This document shows positions 1-11,029 of a DNA stretch of 64,000 bases, in pieces. A model generated the notes under the pieces. That model made no database searches. It had not been told where the DNA came from and saw only the letters and a list, made by a program, of their open reading frames with translations. Position 1 is the first letter of the stretch; each line of letters starts with the position of its first letter. Position numbers and translations under genes: made by a program. The DNA is from Cotesia glomerata (lineage: Eukaryota; Arthropoda; Insecta; Hymenoptera; Braconidae). Location of the stretch: NCBI RefSeq assembly GCF_020080835.1, contig NC_058158.1, forward strand, positions 6,758,001-6,822,000, in the 5' to 3' direction.

Positions 1-3000
1 TGTATCGAATGAACTCGGCGGCGTTTAATTTATAAAATGAATTTATTTCAGCCAAGTAAATGGAGGTTGTGGTGAATTAAAGTTAATTTATAGTTATATT
101 GATTGAATGATATTCAGTAATAGTATTTTCATTGGGAATGATGAAGGTTTAGTTCTATTTAGAAAATAGATATCAATTTTTTATTGAAAGTGAATTTTGT
201 CACGGTATTCTCGGAACTGCTATTATAGTACCAGAACACTCGATCGAGTAGTCAAAAAAGAATTTAAGCGCTTGCAATTTTAGATTTCATTAAACTTTCA
301 CAAGATAATTCCATTTTTAATACTCAAATATTCGATCGAATTATTCCCGAATATTCAATCGTAAATTTCATTTATTTTTAAGTGACTGAGCTTTTAAGCG
401 TGAAATTTATTTTCGATTAATCATAAATATTGAAGTATTAAAGAGCTAGGATTGTAATTTATAAAGAAGAAATTTTTTTGTAAATTATCCTATTGAATAT
501 AATGCAAAATTTAAAATTGATTATTTTATTTTTCGCAAGCAAATGAACGAATGAAAAATATGATGAGTAAATTTATAAATAATGATGCGGGATTTTCCGA
601 TTAATATAAAATAGCGGAGCCAGCGTTAATTGAAAAAGACACTGAAGAATGTCACGACAGATGATATGTAGGACTCGAATGCATTTCATAATTATGATAC
701 GTGACCCAATGTGTACACACATAACTGTAGTCTCTGTCCCACGCAACATGCTCTCGCTGATGTTGATGGATTGTGCTGCGTTAACGTCGTATTTTATCAT
801 TACTTATACCAGCGTGCGTGACACAAAGCATTTGCTAAATAAATCATCATCTTCATTTATTACCGGCCACCAAAGTTATTCATTAATATATATATATAAT
901 CATAATTATAATTATCTTTGCTTAGTATGAATCAAATCTCTGCACTGTTAATAATATAAAATCATTTTTTAATTGTTTAATATTGAAAAATAATTAATAG
1001 GATTTACTGGTAAAAGGTTTTGAATTATTATTACTACAATAAAATTCTCTATAATAATATTTATATAAGCTTCAAATCTTTTAATCGCTTTTTAACAAGC
1101 TATCTCTCAAGTAATATCAACATAAAATTTTATTTCTATATTTTTCATAATACAATAACATCAAGATCGTTTTTAAAGTATGTCTTTATTTTTAATGAAT
1201 ACTTGAAAAATAATGAACTTTTTTATAGATGATTATAATTTTTCAATTTTTTTAAATTGCTGTACATTGATAGTTTGTAGTTATTAGTATAAAAAATTAA
1301 AGTCAAGTAGGACTTAACATTTTTAAGGTAAGACTTTATTTTCAACATAATTTTTTACACACAAAAATTGACCCAGAAAAAAGTTTATTTAAATCAAGAA
1401 AATTTTAAGGAAAACTGAAGTCACACGGAAAAAAGTAAACTGTAATAAATAACAGCCGATTTATAATAAGTAATGATCAACTGTTAAAAATTACCATTTC
1501 AAACAGTAAAATCGTGATTTTACTATTCACTTTATAATATTTACCATTTAAACGTTCCAATTTACTCTTTACATGGAAGAAAATACTATTTCAAACAGTA
1601 ATATTCGCTATGTAAATGTCTAAAATGTTAAAATATAATTAAGAATTCAGACTTTGATATTCATCATTTTGTACCTAAAAAATGATCTTATGATATGTAA
1701 AAAGTATAAAATAAAGTTAGTAAATTTGTAATACAAGCAACGTCAATATTTAAAAAGTAAAATGGTAAATTTTAAACGCAACGCTAAAAATCAAACTGTA
1801 ATTATTGACTTGCTTGGACTGGTAAAATGTATATTTTAAAAGTATAATTTTTACTGTTTCAAATGTTAAATTCTCCCAGAGTGAGACCCCCTTCTCTTTC
1901 ATCTAAGTTCCCCTTCTCCTCATAATATGGACTATATATTGAAATGGCAATTTTTACTGTTTGAAACTGTAATTTTTTAAGATGAAAGAGTCGTTATTTA
2001 CTATAGTGACAGCTACTAATCACTTGTTTTGGATATTAAATTATAAATTGTGGCTTTTATACTTTCTACATTAAGTTCTGTAATATTTATATTTTGCCAC
2101 CCCGATGTCCGCTTTACTGTTTGAAACTATAAAAATTAACCGGAATCCGAGTGAATATTACATTTTACTTTTTTCTGTGCATTTTGGAGCAAGAAAAAAT
2201 TTTATTTAAATAAATTTTTGTTTTAAATATTTCCTTAAATCATAAAAAATTATTCTATAGGTAATTATTTTTTTTTCTGTGTACTTATAAGTATAATAGG
2301 TCATATAATTTTTTATTTTTTTTCTTTAAAAAATTGACGATTGTAAAAAAGTAAAAAATTAATTTTATCAACATATCAAAAATTCTTCGACTATCATTTA
2401 AATAATAACAAATATTTTATTGGAAAAAAATTTTAACATTCAAAATCTCATGCATTTTTCAAAAAATTTGGCTGGTTGAATTTCAGAAAAAATATTAAAG
2501 AATTTTTTGTTTAAATTAAAATCAAAATTATTTACCCCGAATTCTATAATTATTCATCAACAGCTAATAGCTGAATAAATAACAACGTGGATATTAGAAT
2601 TCTTAAGCTAAATCTCGAATGCGAGCTGTGTTTCAAACATAATCTGGGAGTTTTCTGTAGCTGAAACGAGGAACAGACGTAGTGTATTTCACCCTTACTA
2701 ATGTTCGAGTGGAGATGCATTAGAGCAATTGCAGAGTGGTCCTGAGAGGATAGCCAATATTAGGTGGCGAAGAGAGAAAGAGATACAACATTAATACATC
2801 CGTTATACACTCACTATCCTAGCAAATAGCAGCCGACAGAAATAGTAATAGTAGTAGTAGTACTCTTCTCTGCTTAGACCACTTTGCCATTCCACTTCTT
2901 TATTATGTATGTCCTTTTACGGATGAAAGGTCACCTTGCAGAATATTTTAGATTGCTTTTACCTTCTTCATGACAAATGGACAATGTTTTATGTCCACTG

Positions 3001-3354
3001 TCTCATACATCCAATATATTTTTAAAATATACATTTTCTTATTTTCAAGTTTCCTATACAATAAACCGATTCATAAATATAAAACATGAACATAAGTATT
3101 AATAATAATCCGGTGTAATTGTTTTAGACAGAGCTGCCATCTCTGATGTCTGACGAAAGTCCGTTCTCTATAATTTCTTCTCAAGTTGAATCAAAAATTT
3201 CCGAGTTGAGCCAACGTCGATAAGAGCGCAGCAGTCTTAACCTACAGAAGAAAGTTCCAGCGTTTGATATTCTGGGATTTCCGGGATTGTATTATATCTG
3301 CGGAGTATGTTAAAATAACGTGTGCCGTCAGTTGTACAAAAAATTCTCTCATCA
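1..3354. other. Non-genic AT-rich spacer
   Basis: I see no supportable coding exon here. It holds a large inverted-repeat element (1424-2179, listed separately), AT-rich filler, and a less AT-rich patch at about 2640-3330 containing short trinucleotide runs (agtagt near 2845-2862). The short reading frames in this stretch show no recognisable protein features. Confidence 0.6.
1424..2179. repeat. Non-autonomous inverted-repeat element
   Basis: The left end (CACGGAAAAAAGTAAA followed by CTGTAAT) is the inverse of the right end (ATTACATTTTACTTTTTTCTGTG). The interior repeats short motifs such as AACAGTAAAAT and TTTACTGTTTGAAACT in both orientations. Further inverted similarity continues outside these ends (about 1360-1420 against 2185-2285), so foldbacks may be nested. 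No transposase is visible. Confidence 0.5.
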
Positions 3355-4284
3355 TAGTTATATTTGTCAGTAAATCCATCGAAGACAAAAGCTGTGATTT
3401 TTGGTAGTAGAGTTAAAGTTAACTGTAATAATTGTAAGTATGCTGATTACGATACGACAATTAAGTATCTTGGCGTGTTAATTGATAGCACTCTCACTTG
3501 GGAAAATCAGGTTATGAGTGTTAGTAATAGGGCAATGCGGGTTCTGGCGCAGTTGAAGATTAATAATGAAATATTCAACGAAAAACTGCGTATAAAGCTT
3601 GTCACCACGTTAATATTCCCAGTGTTTGATTATTGTTGTGTGGCTTACTGCAATATTACTAATTACTCGCAAATGCGATTACAGCGCAAAATGAATTGCT
3701 GTGTTCGCTATATCTATAAAATTGCGAGGGCTGAACACATTACTCCGTACTTTAAGAGGCTGCGTTGGTTAAAGCTGAGTGACAGAAGAAACTACTTTAT
3801 AGCATGCCTATTTCACAAAAAAATATATTTAAATTATCGTCAGCTATTTAAATGTCACTTAGAATTTTTGCCGGTTGCGTTGCGTAGAGGTGATGTAAGG
3901 GAAGATTATCTGCGGCTACCTAGATCTAATTGTTGTATGTATGATAACTCGTTTCTTGTTCGTGGTATACGTATCTGGAATGCGCTGCCAGCTTAAATTA
4001 CAAAAGCCGAAAGTTTCGAAATATTCCGTAGACTGTGCTATGATTATTATTTCCAAAATTATTGATCTGCTATATTGAACGTTTATTACTGCTATTGAAG
4101 GTTGTTGAGCTTTGTATAACACAAATATTATTTATAAGCATGATTAACATGTTATTACTGTTAATTACTATATTTATTTTGATTTTATTTTTATGTATCT
4201 AAAACTCTGTACATCATACACTAATTATAAATGTATATTTGATGATGGTTCTGAGGGAGCCTAGGCTCCAGAATCCAATAAAAT

Positions 4285-4317
<33 letters not shown>
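3355..4317 (+). mobile_element. 5'-truncated non-LTR retrotransposon (Jockey/CR1-type)
   Basis: An open frame from 3364 to 3996 encodes the end of a non-LTR reverse transcriptase. It opens with the NPSKTKAVIFGS motif, followed by KYLGVLIDSTLTWE and the basic, Cys/aromatic-rich thumb region, and stops after RGIRIWNALPA. An in-frame stop lies just upstream and the palm motifs (including YADD) are absent, so the copy was 5'-truncated. The 3' part has a perfect 14-bp palindrome at 4256-4269, an AATAAA at 4277-4282 and a tandem ATCT tail (about 4289-4316), the usual end of such elements. I could not define target-site duplications. The family assignment within the Jockey/CR1 group is tentative. 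Confidence 0.8.
4288..4317 (+). repeat. ATCT microsatellite tail of the non-LTR element
   Basis: About seven tandem ATCT units directly follow the AATAAA of the truncated non-LTR element. Simple-repeat tails of this kind mark the 3' ends of several non-LTR clades, so this is probably the end of the insertion rather than an independent microsatellite. Confidence 0.75.
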
Positions 4318-4982
4318 AATCAAAAAGAGTACTAAGTGCTCAATCTTTGAATTTCCTACAAATTGTAAAATTGCTCTGTGAAATTTATTTTAAGACTTAA
4401 GATTGCCTGATTGAAGAAATGGTTAAAGATAAAATCAGAGCGAGTTGAGATTGAAATAAAGACATAAAACTAATAGTAGATTGTCCCCTCGTAAAGTTTT
4501 TCACCAATTACACTAATCATATCGCATCAATTTATTCATATCAGAATATCTTTCAGCCAGCATACCAGTAGTAGGGCCTATCAACATAATGACCGTTGTT
4601 ATTACATCCTATTTGTCTGTTAATTCTCTATACTCTTTATTTAATACCATATACATGTAGTATGCAGCGTAACGTAGTACGTAGTTGTAACTGGGGACGT
4701 GTTTGAGGAACTTACTGTTTGAGATTTATATTACAAAGAGCATTGTCAGTCGTGTCAGTTGTCAAGATTCGTTTAGTTATTTCTCTTCCGCAGTAATGTC
4801 TCAATCTATATTGTTCCTCTGAAAATTTATCTCAGTAATAAAATTACCTTTTTCTTGAAATTACTTGCAAGGATTTTGAAATGACTTCAGTGAATAACAA
4901 CTTCTTCGCCTTCGATTTCAAACAGTAGTGATAGTTAAATTTTGTAACATAATATTTTTTAAGTCATTGATTTGTATTGAAA
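4318..4982 (+). other. Upstream region of the SLC6 gene
   Basis: Non-coding stretch between the retrotransposon tail and the SLC6 start codon. It must hold the promoter and 5' UTR. The segment at 4735-4770 contains several TCAGT-like initiator matches but no clear TATA box, so I do not assign a transcription start. Confidence 0.45.
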
Positions 4983-7900
4983 ATGGCAAAAGATGACGTT
5001 CAAGTACGTGAAGACAACAAAAAGACCCCAAACCGCGGCACGTGGGCGAGTAAAACTGAATTTCTACTCTCGTGTGCTGGATACGCGATTGGTTTAGGAA
5101 ATGTTTGGAGGTTTCCATATCTCTGTTATCGCAACGGTGGAGGTAAGTTGTAATTTTTAGTTACAAATAATTTAAACTTGAAATTTTTTTCCCGGGTAAA
5201 AAAAATTTTTTTTTTAAATCTGTCATCGCTGAATTATGATTGTGTAAAATAAATGTCGGAATATTTATACGTTATTATTATGCGAATTTTCAGGATTATC
5301 TCACACTGTATTTAAATTAATGTGATACTATTTTTGACGAAATAAAATTTAATTTATTGAAATTTATTTCACGTACAAGAAAATCAACAATAACAAAATT
5401 ATTCAAATTAAACCATGTAAATTTTTCAATAGAATATATATTTATCTTGTCACGTCAAGCTAAATATTAATAACAACGTGGTGAAAGTAACGAGTTGCCC
5501 ATTCATAGGATGTATTTATTATTATTATTACTGTTTTCATTATTATACCCAGAAAATGATTTCCTGTTCAGTTGGGGAGATATTATTAGATGTGATTTAT
5601 TTATTTTATTAAATAATCTACACTGTTTTATTTTTGGTCTCCACTTGGAGTAACAACTCATTGTTTTTGCTCCACAATAATAACAATAAAAAAATACTGG
5701 GCAATAATAAATATAGTGTCGTATAAGTATTTTTAGATTTAAAATAGTCCAATTGAGATCAAGGCTGTAACTGATTATAATTCCCCTTAGGTGCCTTTCT
5801 TGTGCCCTACTTACTGATGCTCTTCACATGCGGGATACCCCTGTTCTTCATGGAGTCGTCCTTAGGACAATTCGCGGGAACTGGTTGCATTACTGTTTTT
5901 CGTATCAGCCCGATTTTCAAAGGTAAAACCGCAACAATCAAAATTTTATAAATTAATTTCATTAATTTATTTTTTAAAAATACAGGAGCAGGGTTTGCTG
6001 TTGTTATTGTTAATGTTATATGCACAATGTACTACAATGTTGTTATAGCCTACCCAATAATGTTTTTGATAATGTCTTTAAGGAGTAAACTGCCTTGGGA
6101 AGATTGTGATAATCCTTGGAACACGCCCAATTGCATAAAAGTATTCTTTTAATATTTTTATAGACAATAAAGCGATCCTTAAACGCAGCGCGTTTGGGTG
6201 AGCTCTGTTTTCTTACTCAAGGACTATAGATCTTTCAAATAAGATTCGTTTAAAATTTCTGTTTTTGATAATTATTTCAATTTTAAGGGTCAAATTTTTG
6301 GAATAATTTAGACAAGGATCTATAATCCTAATAAAATTTTTTTATATTACTTTGATAATTAAATTATAGAAATTTATTTATAGATCAACGATGCTCAGTT
6401 TAGGAATACATCAAAAATTACTGGGATACTAAAAAAAGTCAAAACTCCAGCTGAAGAGTTTTTTAAGTAAATTTTTATTTTTTATTTTTCTTTAAATTAA
6501 TATGTTAATAAAATATTTAACTTACAATTATTTTTAGTTTACAAATACTTCAAATATCATCAGGAGTCCACGAAATGGGTGGAATAGTTTGGCCACTATT
6601 TACTGCTAACGCCGTGTCCTGGATAATAGTATTCCTCTGTATCTGTAATGGTGTAAAAAGCGTCGGAAAGGTTGTCTATTTTACAGCAACATTTCCTTTT
6701 ATAATTTTATTTATTCTGCTAGTAAGAGGTGTCACACTACCCGGAGCGATGGATGGAATACTGTTTTACATCATGCCTAAATGGTCGGAGCTGACAAACT
6801 TAAGAGTAAAATTCATTCTAATTACATATTAATAGTTGATTTTGTCATTTTTAAATTTTAATTTATTGAATACAATAAAAAAAATTTTTTGATAGGTATG
6901 GGCAGATGCTGCAATACAAATATTTTTTTCTCTTGGCCCAGGATGGGGGGGAATCGTCAATATGGCTAGTTACAACAAGTTCAAGAACGACAATCGTTAG
7001 TAAGTGAATAATCAACTATTTTCGCAAAATTTAAACGAATTAAAAAAAATATTATTGACATTCTAGCGATTCCGTTTGGATCCCGATTTTGAACTGTGGT
7101 ACGAGTATTTTTGCCGGTTTTGTCGTCTTTTCCGTGCTAGGATTCATGTCTTACAGTACAGGTCTTCCGATCCAAGAAGTCGCTACAGGTGGTCCTTCTT
7201 TAGCGTTCGAAACTTACCCAGAAGCTTTAACAATGCTTCCGATTCCGCAGTTTTGGTCGATATTGTTTTTCTCGATGCTGTATTTTCTCGGGATGGACAG
7301 TTGTGTAAGAAAATAAATTTTTAAAGTAACAAATAATGTAATTTTTATAGACAAAATTACTATATCTTGACTAATAATTTTTCTAAATTTTCAGTTTGTA
7401 CAAATTGAAGCCATCATATCGAGTATCACAGATGCTTATCCAAAATGCCAAAAACACAAACTCTTAGTTACCATGACATCATTATTTATTTTGTTCCTCG
7501 GATCGATCATGTTTGTTACAAATGTAAATTTTTAATTTTTATAAAACAAGAAAGTAATAAATATTTTTTTTGCTCGACGGGCAGAAAGCGTCAACTTTCG
7601 GCCCGCTGCGCTAAACGAAGTTGCCGCTTTCTGCCTTCGTCGAGCAAAAAAATAGTATACACTCCACGGGAAGTAAAAAAGAAAGCCTCAGATCACATGT
7701 TTGTCAACCTCGGCTTCGCCTCGGCCGACAATTACATGTGATCTGAGACATTTCTTACTTTACTTCCCTAGGTGTGTAATATACTATTCTTACTACGCTG
7801 GTTGAAAGTACGGGGTTCCCGCTGCGATTTCACGGCAGAAAGCCTCAGTTTTATGCCGTGATCAAGTCGCGCATGCGCCCCACGACGGGGAGCCGAAATA

Positions 7901-10900
7901 ATGTATTCATGCACTGACAACGAGACACGAGGCGGCAGAAAGTCCGAAAGTCGGTAGTCGCGCTCACTCTATTACTTATGTTTATAAACCTAACCTTACT
8001 TGTGATTGTTATGAATGTATCTGTCTTGTTATGTGTCGATGATTTTAGGTTGAAACTAAGTTAATTAGAGAAAATAAATATTTATTTTAATGAAATGAGA
8101 CTTATTAAATATTTAAATTACAAAAAAAACGAGAAATATTTTTATTCTGATAGACATTTTTTGCCCTCCGGGCAGGAAAGTGACAACTTTCATCCCGCTG
8201 CGCTAAACTAAGTTGCCGCTTTCCGCCTTCGTCGGACAAATAGTATATTACACACCTGTGGCAGAAAATGAGAAATGTCTCAGAACACATATATGTTGCC
8301 CGAGGCGAAGCCGAGGTCGACATATATGTGATCTGAATATTTATTATTTTCCTGCCATAGGTTTGTATACTATTTTCTGTCCGACAGAGGCGGAAAGCGC
8401 AGCACGCGCAGCGGCAGACCGCCACTTTCCGCCTGGGCGCAGAAAAAAATATTATACACTCCACGGGAGTAAATAAAGAAGCCTCAGATCACATGTTTGT
8501 TGACCTCGGCTTCGCCTCGGCCAACAATTACATGTGATCTGAGGCTTATTCTACTTTACTTCCCCTAGGTGTGTAATATACTATTCAAATAAATAAATTC
8601 ATTATTGAACAAATAATTATTTAAAAAAATGCACAAACAGATTTTTTTCTATGCATTTTACGATTATTATTCCATTTTTTTGTTTTTTTCTATTCTTAAA
8701 ATCAGAGTTAATTTATAATATATTTATAACTTTAAATTTATTAAATTAAATTAAGATCTTTTCTCAAAAGAAAGTAGTAATATGATAGATTATAAATTAA
8801 TATCTTTATTGACAGGTGTATTTCATGCCTGCCCCCTCGACCAGCAGCACTCGCTTCGTTCGTGCCGCAAATGTCGGGGGCAGGCATCAATTTTTTTTCA
8901 AAGCAATTTTTTGCGTACTTTCGATCGGATAGCAAGAAAACTAGTATACACTACACGTCAGAAATTTGAGAGAATCTCCACTTTCTGCCCTTGTAGTGTA
9001 ATATACTATTATTACTAACTTTTTTTTTATAAATCAATTTTCCAGGGTGGAATGTATCTGCTGCAAGTGTTTGACTGGTATGCAGCTTCAATTTCCGTAA
9101 TATCTATTTGTCTCGCTGAAGTAATAATCGTCGGATGGATCTACGGTAATATAAATATATAAATTAATTAAATTCAAGTTTTTTGCGCCTATTGGTCAAG
9201 TGACTAGTAAATCTAATTGAAGCCAACAGGTGGACATTCCATCTTTCCTATTGGTCAAGAGACATCCTCTCTTTACATAAGTTCGATGGGGATCCATCGA
9301 ACTTGAATACTAGTAAAGCTAGACCAATAGGGAAGATGGAATGTCCATTTAATAATTTAAATAATGCTGTGAAGCGGGAAAGAATAGGAGTTACGGTAAT
9401 TATTACGTGAAGCGTTCCACATTCACGTAACAGGATAATTGGTAGGAAAGGATTGAGAAAGGAATGTGGAGAGGATCATCTTAATGTGAGTTTATAGAAT
9501 ATGCGAGAAAAAATTATTAGATAGCTAGGACTGGGATTCGAACCCAGAACCTTCCGAAGACATGTCGGCTACTCTACTTTTTTGATTTGATTTGAAAAAG
9601 GTTATTTATTTTTAAAATATTCTCATTTTACATGGTTAAGTAATAAATACCTTATAAAAACTTAATAATTAATTTTGTTTATAAATATTCAAGTGGTCTT
9701 CTTATTGAAGCATCTCTCCTGAAAACTGTTAATTTAAAAATAGAAAGTTTAAATTAAATTATTATTATCAAGTAACGATCTTTTAAATAGATAATGATGG
9801 TAAAAAAAATAAAATTTTAAATATAAAAAAACCATCTCACAGTTTTATGCAAAGTCGGCTACTCTACCATTTGAGCTATCCGGTCTATATTAAATTTCAC
9901 TTTCGCTTATTCTATATACATTAAGCCACACTGTCCATCTTATGACAAGCATTTTTACAAATTTAAATAATGCTGTGAAGCGGGAAAGAATAGGAGTTAC
10001 GGTAATTATTACGTGAAGCGTTCATCTGTTGGCTTGAATTTGATTTACTAGTCACTTGACCAATAGGCGCAAAAACTTTCATTTATATATACAAGCGGTC
10101 GAAAAAATAATTGTTAATATAAATTAATATTTTTTTCAATTTTATAATTTTTTAACGAATGCCGTTTTTTATTACCTTAGTATAAAATATTAATTGAAGT
10201 TTATTTCCTTCATCAGGCTGCGACAACTTCGTCCGAGATCTCGAATTTATGCTCGGTAAAAAAATACATCCTTGGTGGCCTTTCGCGTGGAAATATGTCA
10301 CGCCAATAATTTTATCTGTAAGTCAATATATAATAAAGAAGTATTAATTCCCCGATTCCCGACTCGAAGCATGTGATCTGACTTATAAACAAAAATCAAT
10401 CTAACCTAACCTTGTAATGAAATTTGAGCAATAAACCAAAACTCGTCACATGAAACCCTCATTGCAATGATTTTATTTTTATTTCTAGTTCATTTTCGCA
10501 ACGACGATAATATTCAACACCCGAATCACGTACCGTGGCGTCCCGTATCCAGAATGGGCAGTTTATATCGGGTGGTGCTCTTGTATGGCCAGCATGCTCT
10601 GCATCCCCGGATATGCAATTTATCATTTCATCACCGCCAAGGTATCTATAACTTTTAAATTTAAAAATTCATTAGTTCCCGCTGGATCAATTTTCGATCT
10701 ATGATTTTGTAATTAGTTACAAAATTAGCGCATACATACATACATAGATACATAGATTGAATCGATTAAAAAGTTATGAGTTATAAATTAGTTCGGTAGT
10801 AGCTTAGATCAAAGTGAATATTTCTGCCGAATTAAACTGTTTAATTATTTCCTGTAATTAGGGAACCTTCAAAGAAAGATTCGAGGCCGGCATAAGTCCG

Positions 10901-11029
10901 ACTCCCGAGTGGGGACCTCGAGAAAAGCTCGACTTCGACGAATGGAAAAAATTCATCTCCAGGAGCCAAGATAATCCCTCTCAGCTAGCGGACATCAATG
11001 TTAATGTCTACAAAGTCACGAATCTCTAA
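4983..11029 (+). CDS. SLC6 sodium/chloride-dependent transporter, glycine-transporter-like
   Basis: Twelve exons: 4983-5142, 5791-5922, 5986-6140, 6384-6466, 6538-6805, 6896-6999, 7067-7304, 7395-7523, 9046-9145, 10217-10317, 10489-10641, 10862-11029. They join in phase to 596 residues, normal for the family. The protein should be a 12-helix plasma-membrane symporter moving a small amino acid with Na+ and Cl-. TM1 carries GYAIGLGNVWRFPY; Gly37 stands where monoamine carriers have Asp, which points to an amino-acid substrate. TM2 has ESSLGQF, the extracellular loop between TM3 and TM4 keeps the Cys pair (CDNPWNTPNC), TM6 has SLGPGWGG...ASYNKF, and TM7 keeps Asn310 and Ser314 at chloride-site positions. 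Overall wording of the motifs is closest to GlyT-type carriers; substrate is inferred. The ATG starts the conserved N-terminus in a good context. Introns 8 and 9 are loaded with mobile DNA. Confidence 0.93.
7565..8585. repeat. Cluster of alternating hairpin elements (types A and B) in SLC6 intron 8
   Basis: Two foldback types alternate. Type A is a hairpin with GC-rich arms (near 7565-7650, 8158-8240, 8373-8450), built on AAAGCG/CGCTTTC stems around a GCTGCGCTAAAC-like core. Type B (7653-7786, 8241-8372, 8449-8583) is a palindrome of about 135 bp with ends TAGTATA...ACAC, arms containing CCTCAGATCACATGT, and a centre made of the direct repeat CCGAGG-CGAAG-CCGAGG (either orientation). The same A/B pair recurs in a TFIIB intron. 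No protein is encoded. Between 7790 and 8000 lies a further CpG-rich stretch with a short hairpin around CACGGCA...TGCCGTG. Confidence 0.75.
8826..8886. repeat. Short GC-rich hairpin in SLC6 intron 8
   Basis: The arms TGCCTGCCCCC and GGGGGCAGGCA are perfect inverses around a GC-rich loop of about 40 bases, in an otherwise AT-rich intron. It is probably another small foldback element related in style to its neighbours. Confidence 0.6.
8942..9008. repeat. Mini type-B palindrome next to SLC6 exon 9
   Basis: It has the same TAGTATACAC...GTGTAATATACTA termini as the larger type-B hairpins, with short inner arms CAGAAA and TTTCTG, but lacks the CCGAGG core. It looks like an internally deleted member of that family. 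Confidence 0.6.
9231..9347. repeat. Foldback element inside the intron 9 composite
   Basis: The arms TGGACATTCCATCTTTCC and GGAAGATGGAATGTCCA are inverted copies with one or two mismatches, and the CCTATTGGTC motif continues the pairing. The centre is a perfect local palindrome around GTTCGATGGGGATCCATCGAAC. Confidence 0.7.
9528..9893 (-). pseudogene. tRNA-like sequence split by an insertion
   Basis: Read on the minus strand, 9893-9854 gives a D-arm with an A-box-like TAGCTCAAATGGTAGAG, and 9577-9528 gives an anticodon-stem-like CCGA...TCGG and a T-arm with the B box GGTTCGAATCC. Together they resemble a tRNA or a tRNA-derived SINE head. The position before the putative TGT anticodon is not T, so I do not call it functional. 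It is interrupted by 276 bp flanked by a 14-bp duplication. Confidence 0.6.
9578..9853 (-). mobile_element. Retroposon-like insertion with a 14-bp target duplication
   Basis: The 14-bp sequence GTCGGCTACTCTAC occurs immediately on both sides (9564-9577 and 9854-9867), inside the tRNA-like sequence. The insert begins on the plus strand with a T-run and TTTGAT repeats, which on the minus strand is an A-rich 3' tail. This is the pattern expected of target-primed retroposition of a short element. The body matches nothing I recognise. Confidence 0.65.

Larger units (their letters stand above)
9178..10077. mobile_element. TIR-flanked composite element in SLC6 intron 9
   Basis: The segment begins and ends with inverted repeats of about 50 bp (left 9178-9232, right 10023-10076). 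They share GCGCCTATTGGTCAAGTGAC and continue past it with a few mismatches. Inside are a second foldback (9231-9347), a 63-bp direct repeat present twice (9355-9417 and 9961-10023), and a tRNA-like sequence on the minus strand that is itself split by a retroposon-like insertion. No transposase is present, so it would be non-autonomous. Confidence 0.7.

Noticed and set aside
8105..8476. Cys-rich 119- and 87-codon frames in SLC6 intron 8
   Set aside because: They run through the A/B hairpins on opposite strands and owe their length to the GC-rich palindromes.
7565..8585. CRISPR-like repeat array
   Set aside because: The repeats are palindromic, of unequal spacing, within a eukaryotic intron, and have no unique spacers of constant length.
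9528..9893. Functional tRNA gene with an intron of 276 bp
   Set aside because: The insert is flanked by a 14-bp duplication and has an A-rich tail, and the base before the putative anticodon is not T; an insertion into a tRNA-like repeat fits better.
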